DNA of 64,000 bases from the NCBI GenBank assembly GCA_964019135.1, contig OZ025265.1, positions 22,047,143-22,111,142 on the forward strand, written 5' to 3'. Shown one piece after another: positions 63,254 through 64,000 of the stretch (position 1 is its first letter; each line of letters opens with the position of its first letter). Source of the stretch: Arenicola marina. Its lineage: Eukaryota > Annelida > Polychaeta > Arenicolidae. Position numbers and translations under genes: made by a program. The notes beneath the pieces were generated by a model, which saw only the letters and a program-made list of their open reading frames with translations, was not told the DNA's origin and did not search any database.

Positions 63254-64000
63254 CATGGTGGGAAAGGCGGGACACGTGGTCGTATCATTGACGTCGTAAG
63301 CTGTTTCATGGTGGGGAAGGCAGGGCACGTGGTCGTATCATTGACGTCGTAAGCTGTTTCATGGTGGGGAAGGCAGGGCACGTGGTCGTATCATTGACGT
63401 CGTAAGCTGTTTCATGGTGGGAAAGGCGGGACACGTGGTCGTGTCATTGACGTCGTAAGCTGTTTCATGGTAGGGAAGGCATGGCACGTGGTCGTATCAT
63501 TGACGTCGCGAGCTGTTTCATGGTGGGGAAGGCAGGGCACGTGGTCGTATCATTGACGTCGTAAGCTGTTTCATGGTGGGAAAGGCGGGGCACGTGGTCG
63601 TATCATTGACGTCGTAAGCTGTTCATGGTGGGGAAGGCGGGGCACGTGGTGGTATCATTGACGTCGTAAGCTGTTTCATGGTGAGGAAGGCAGGGCACGT
63701 GGTCGTATCATTGACGTCGTAAGCTGTTTCATGGTGGGAAAGGCGGGACACGTGGTCGTGTCATTGCCGTCGTAAGCTATTTCATGGTAGGGAAGGCAGG
63801 GCACGTGGTCGTATCATTGCCGTCGCGAGCTGTTTCATGGTGGGAAAGGCGGGGCACGTGGTCGTATCATTGACGTCGTAAGCTGTTTCATGGTAGGGAA
63901 GGCATGGCACGTGGTCGTATCATTGACGTCGTAAGCTGTTTCATGGTGGGAAAGGCGGGACACGTGGTCGTGTCATTGCCGTCGTAAGCTATTTCATGGT
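63254..64000 (+). repeat. 53-bp minisatellite reaching the window end
   Basis: Fourteen units of 53 bp (one of 52 bp) starting at 63254, 63307, 63360, 63413 and so on, and a partial unit at the end. Each has CATGGTGGGGAAGGC, then CACGTGGTCGTATCATTG, ACGTCGTAAGCTGTTT. Every unit contains the palindrome CACGTG and most contain TTGACGTCG. Confidence 0.95.

Noticed and set aside
62440..64000. CRISPR-like array
   Set aside because: The repeats are contiguous, without unique spacers of constant length, and the DNA is eukaryotic.
1..64000. tRNA or rRNA genes
   Set aside because: I saw no rRNA core sequence and no convincing tRNA cloverleaf by eye; a tRNAscan or Infernal run would settle it.

Overview
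This window is genomic DNA of a metazoan, probably a marine or other invertebrate. It has no operons or Shine-Dalgarno sites. It has TATA-box promoters, AATAAA poly(A) signals, an errantivirus-like Ty3/Gypsy element with an env gene, two families of APE-type LINE, and many minisatellites. I cannot name the species.

The main content, from about 209 to 52540, is a tandem array of short intronless genes for one protein family that I do not recognise. The proteins are about 115-127 residues, with a predicted long N-terminal helix and a nearly invariant core (DLQxRYDRAV followed by QRSFRYSLRL). I sort the copies into classes A, B, C (plus strand) and D (minus strand). The ancestral repeat looks like A, inverted D, B, C, then a 15-bp minisatellite and the next A, about 9.6 kb long (38084 to 47692). 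Apparently intact copies are A at 338, 38084, 47692 and 51442; B at 42576 and 48991; C at 44814; D at 40051-39563. Broken or truncated copies lie at 2639 (D), 15846 and 24634 (A), 17193 and 23288 (B), 30348 (B tail), and 32084 and 35408 (C). Two further places show where a B gene (about 41014) and a C gene (about 50465) were deleted. Full promoters of all four classes carry ATTGG about 40-60 bp upstream of a TATA box.

The array is heavily rearranged. A Gypsy element (3301-15200, minus strand, 4-bp target duplication ATAT) carries LTRs, a novel leader ORF, gag, pol and env; its 3' LTR is split by a LINE. A segment of about 8.04 kb (11214-19251), covering the 5' half of this element, two gene copies and a promoter, is repeated in inverted orientation at 21230-29271 around an AT-rich 1.98-kb spacer. 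The right-arm gag is intact and the left-arm gag has a 5-bp deletion. The right arm breaks off inside pol and is joined to a LINE reverse transcriptase fragment. A second LINE family is present as a near full-length copy (52550-57274, ORF1 and ORF2) and as a 5'-truncated copy (32247-34720) flanked by 850-bp direct repeats.

From about 57560 to the end there is no convincing gene. The sequence becomes GC-rich with G-runs, C-runs, a 249-bp tandem duplication, a 20-bp minisatellite and, at the end, a 53-bp minisatellite whose every unit has CACGTG and TGACGTC-type sites.
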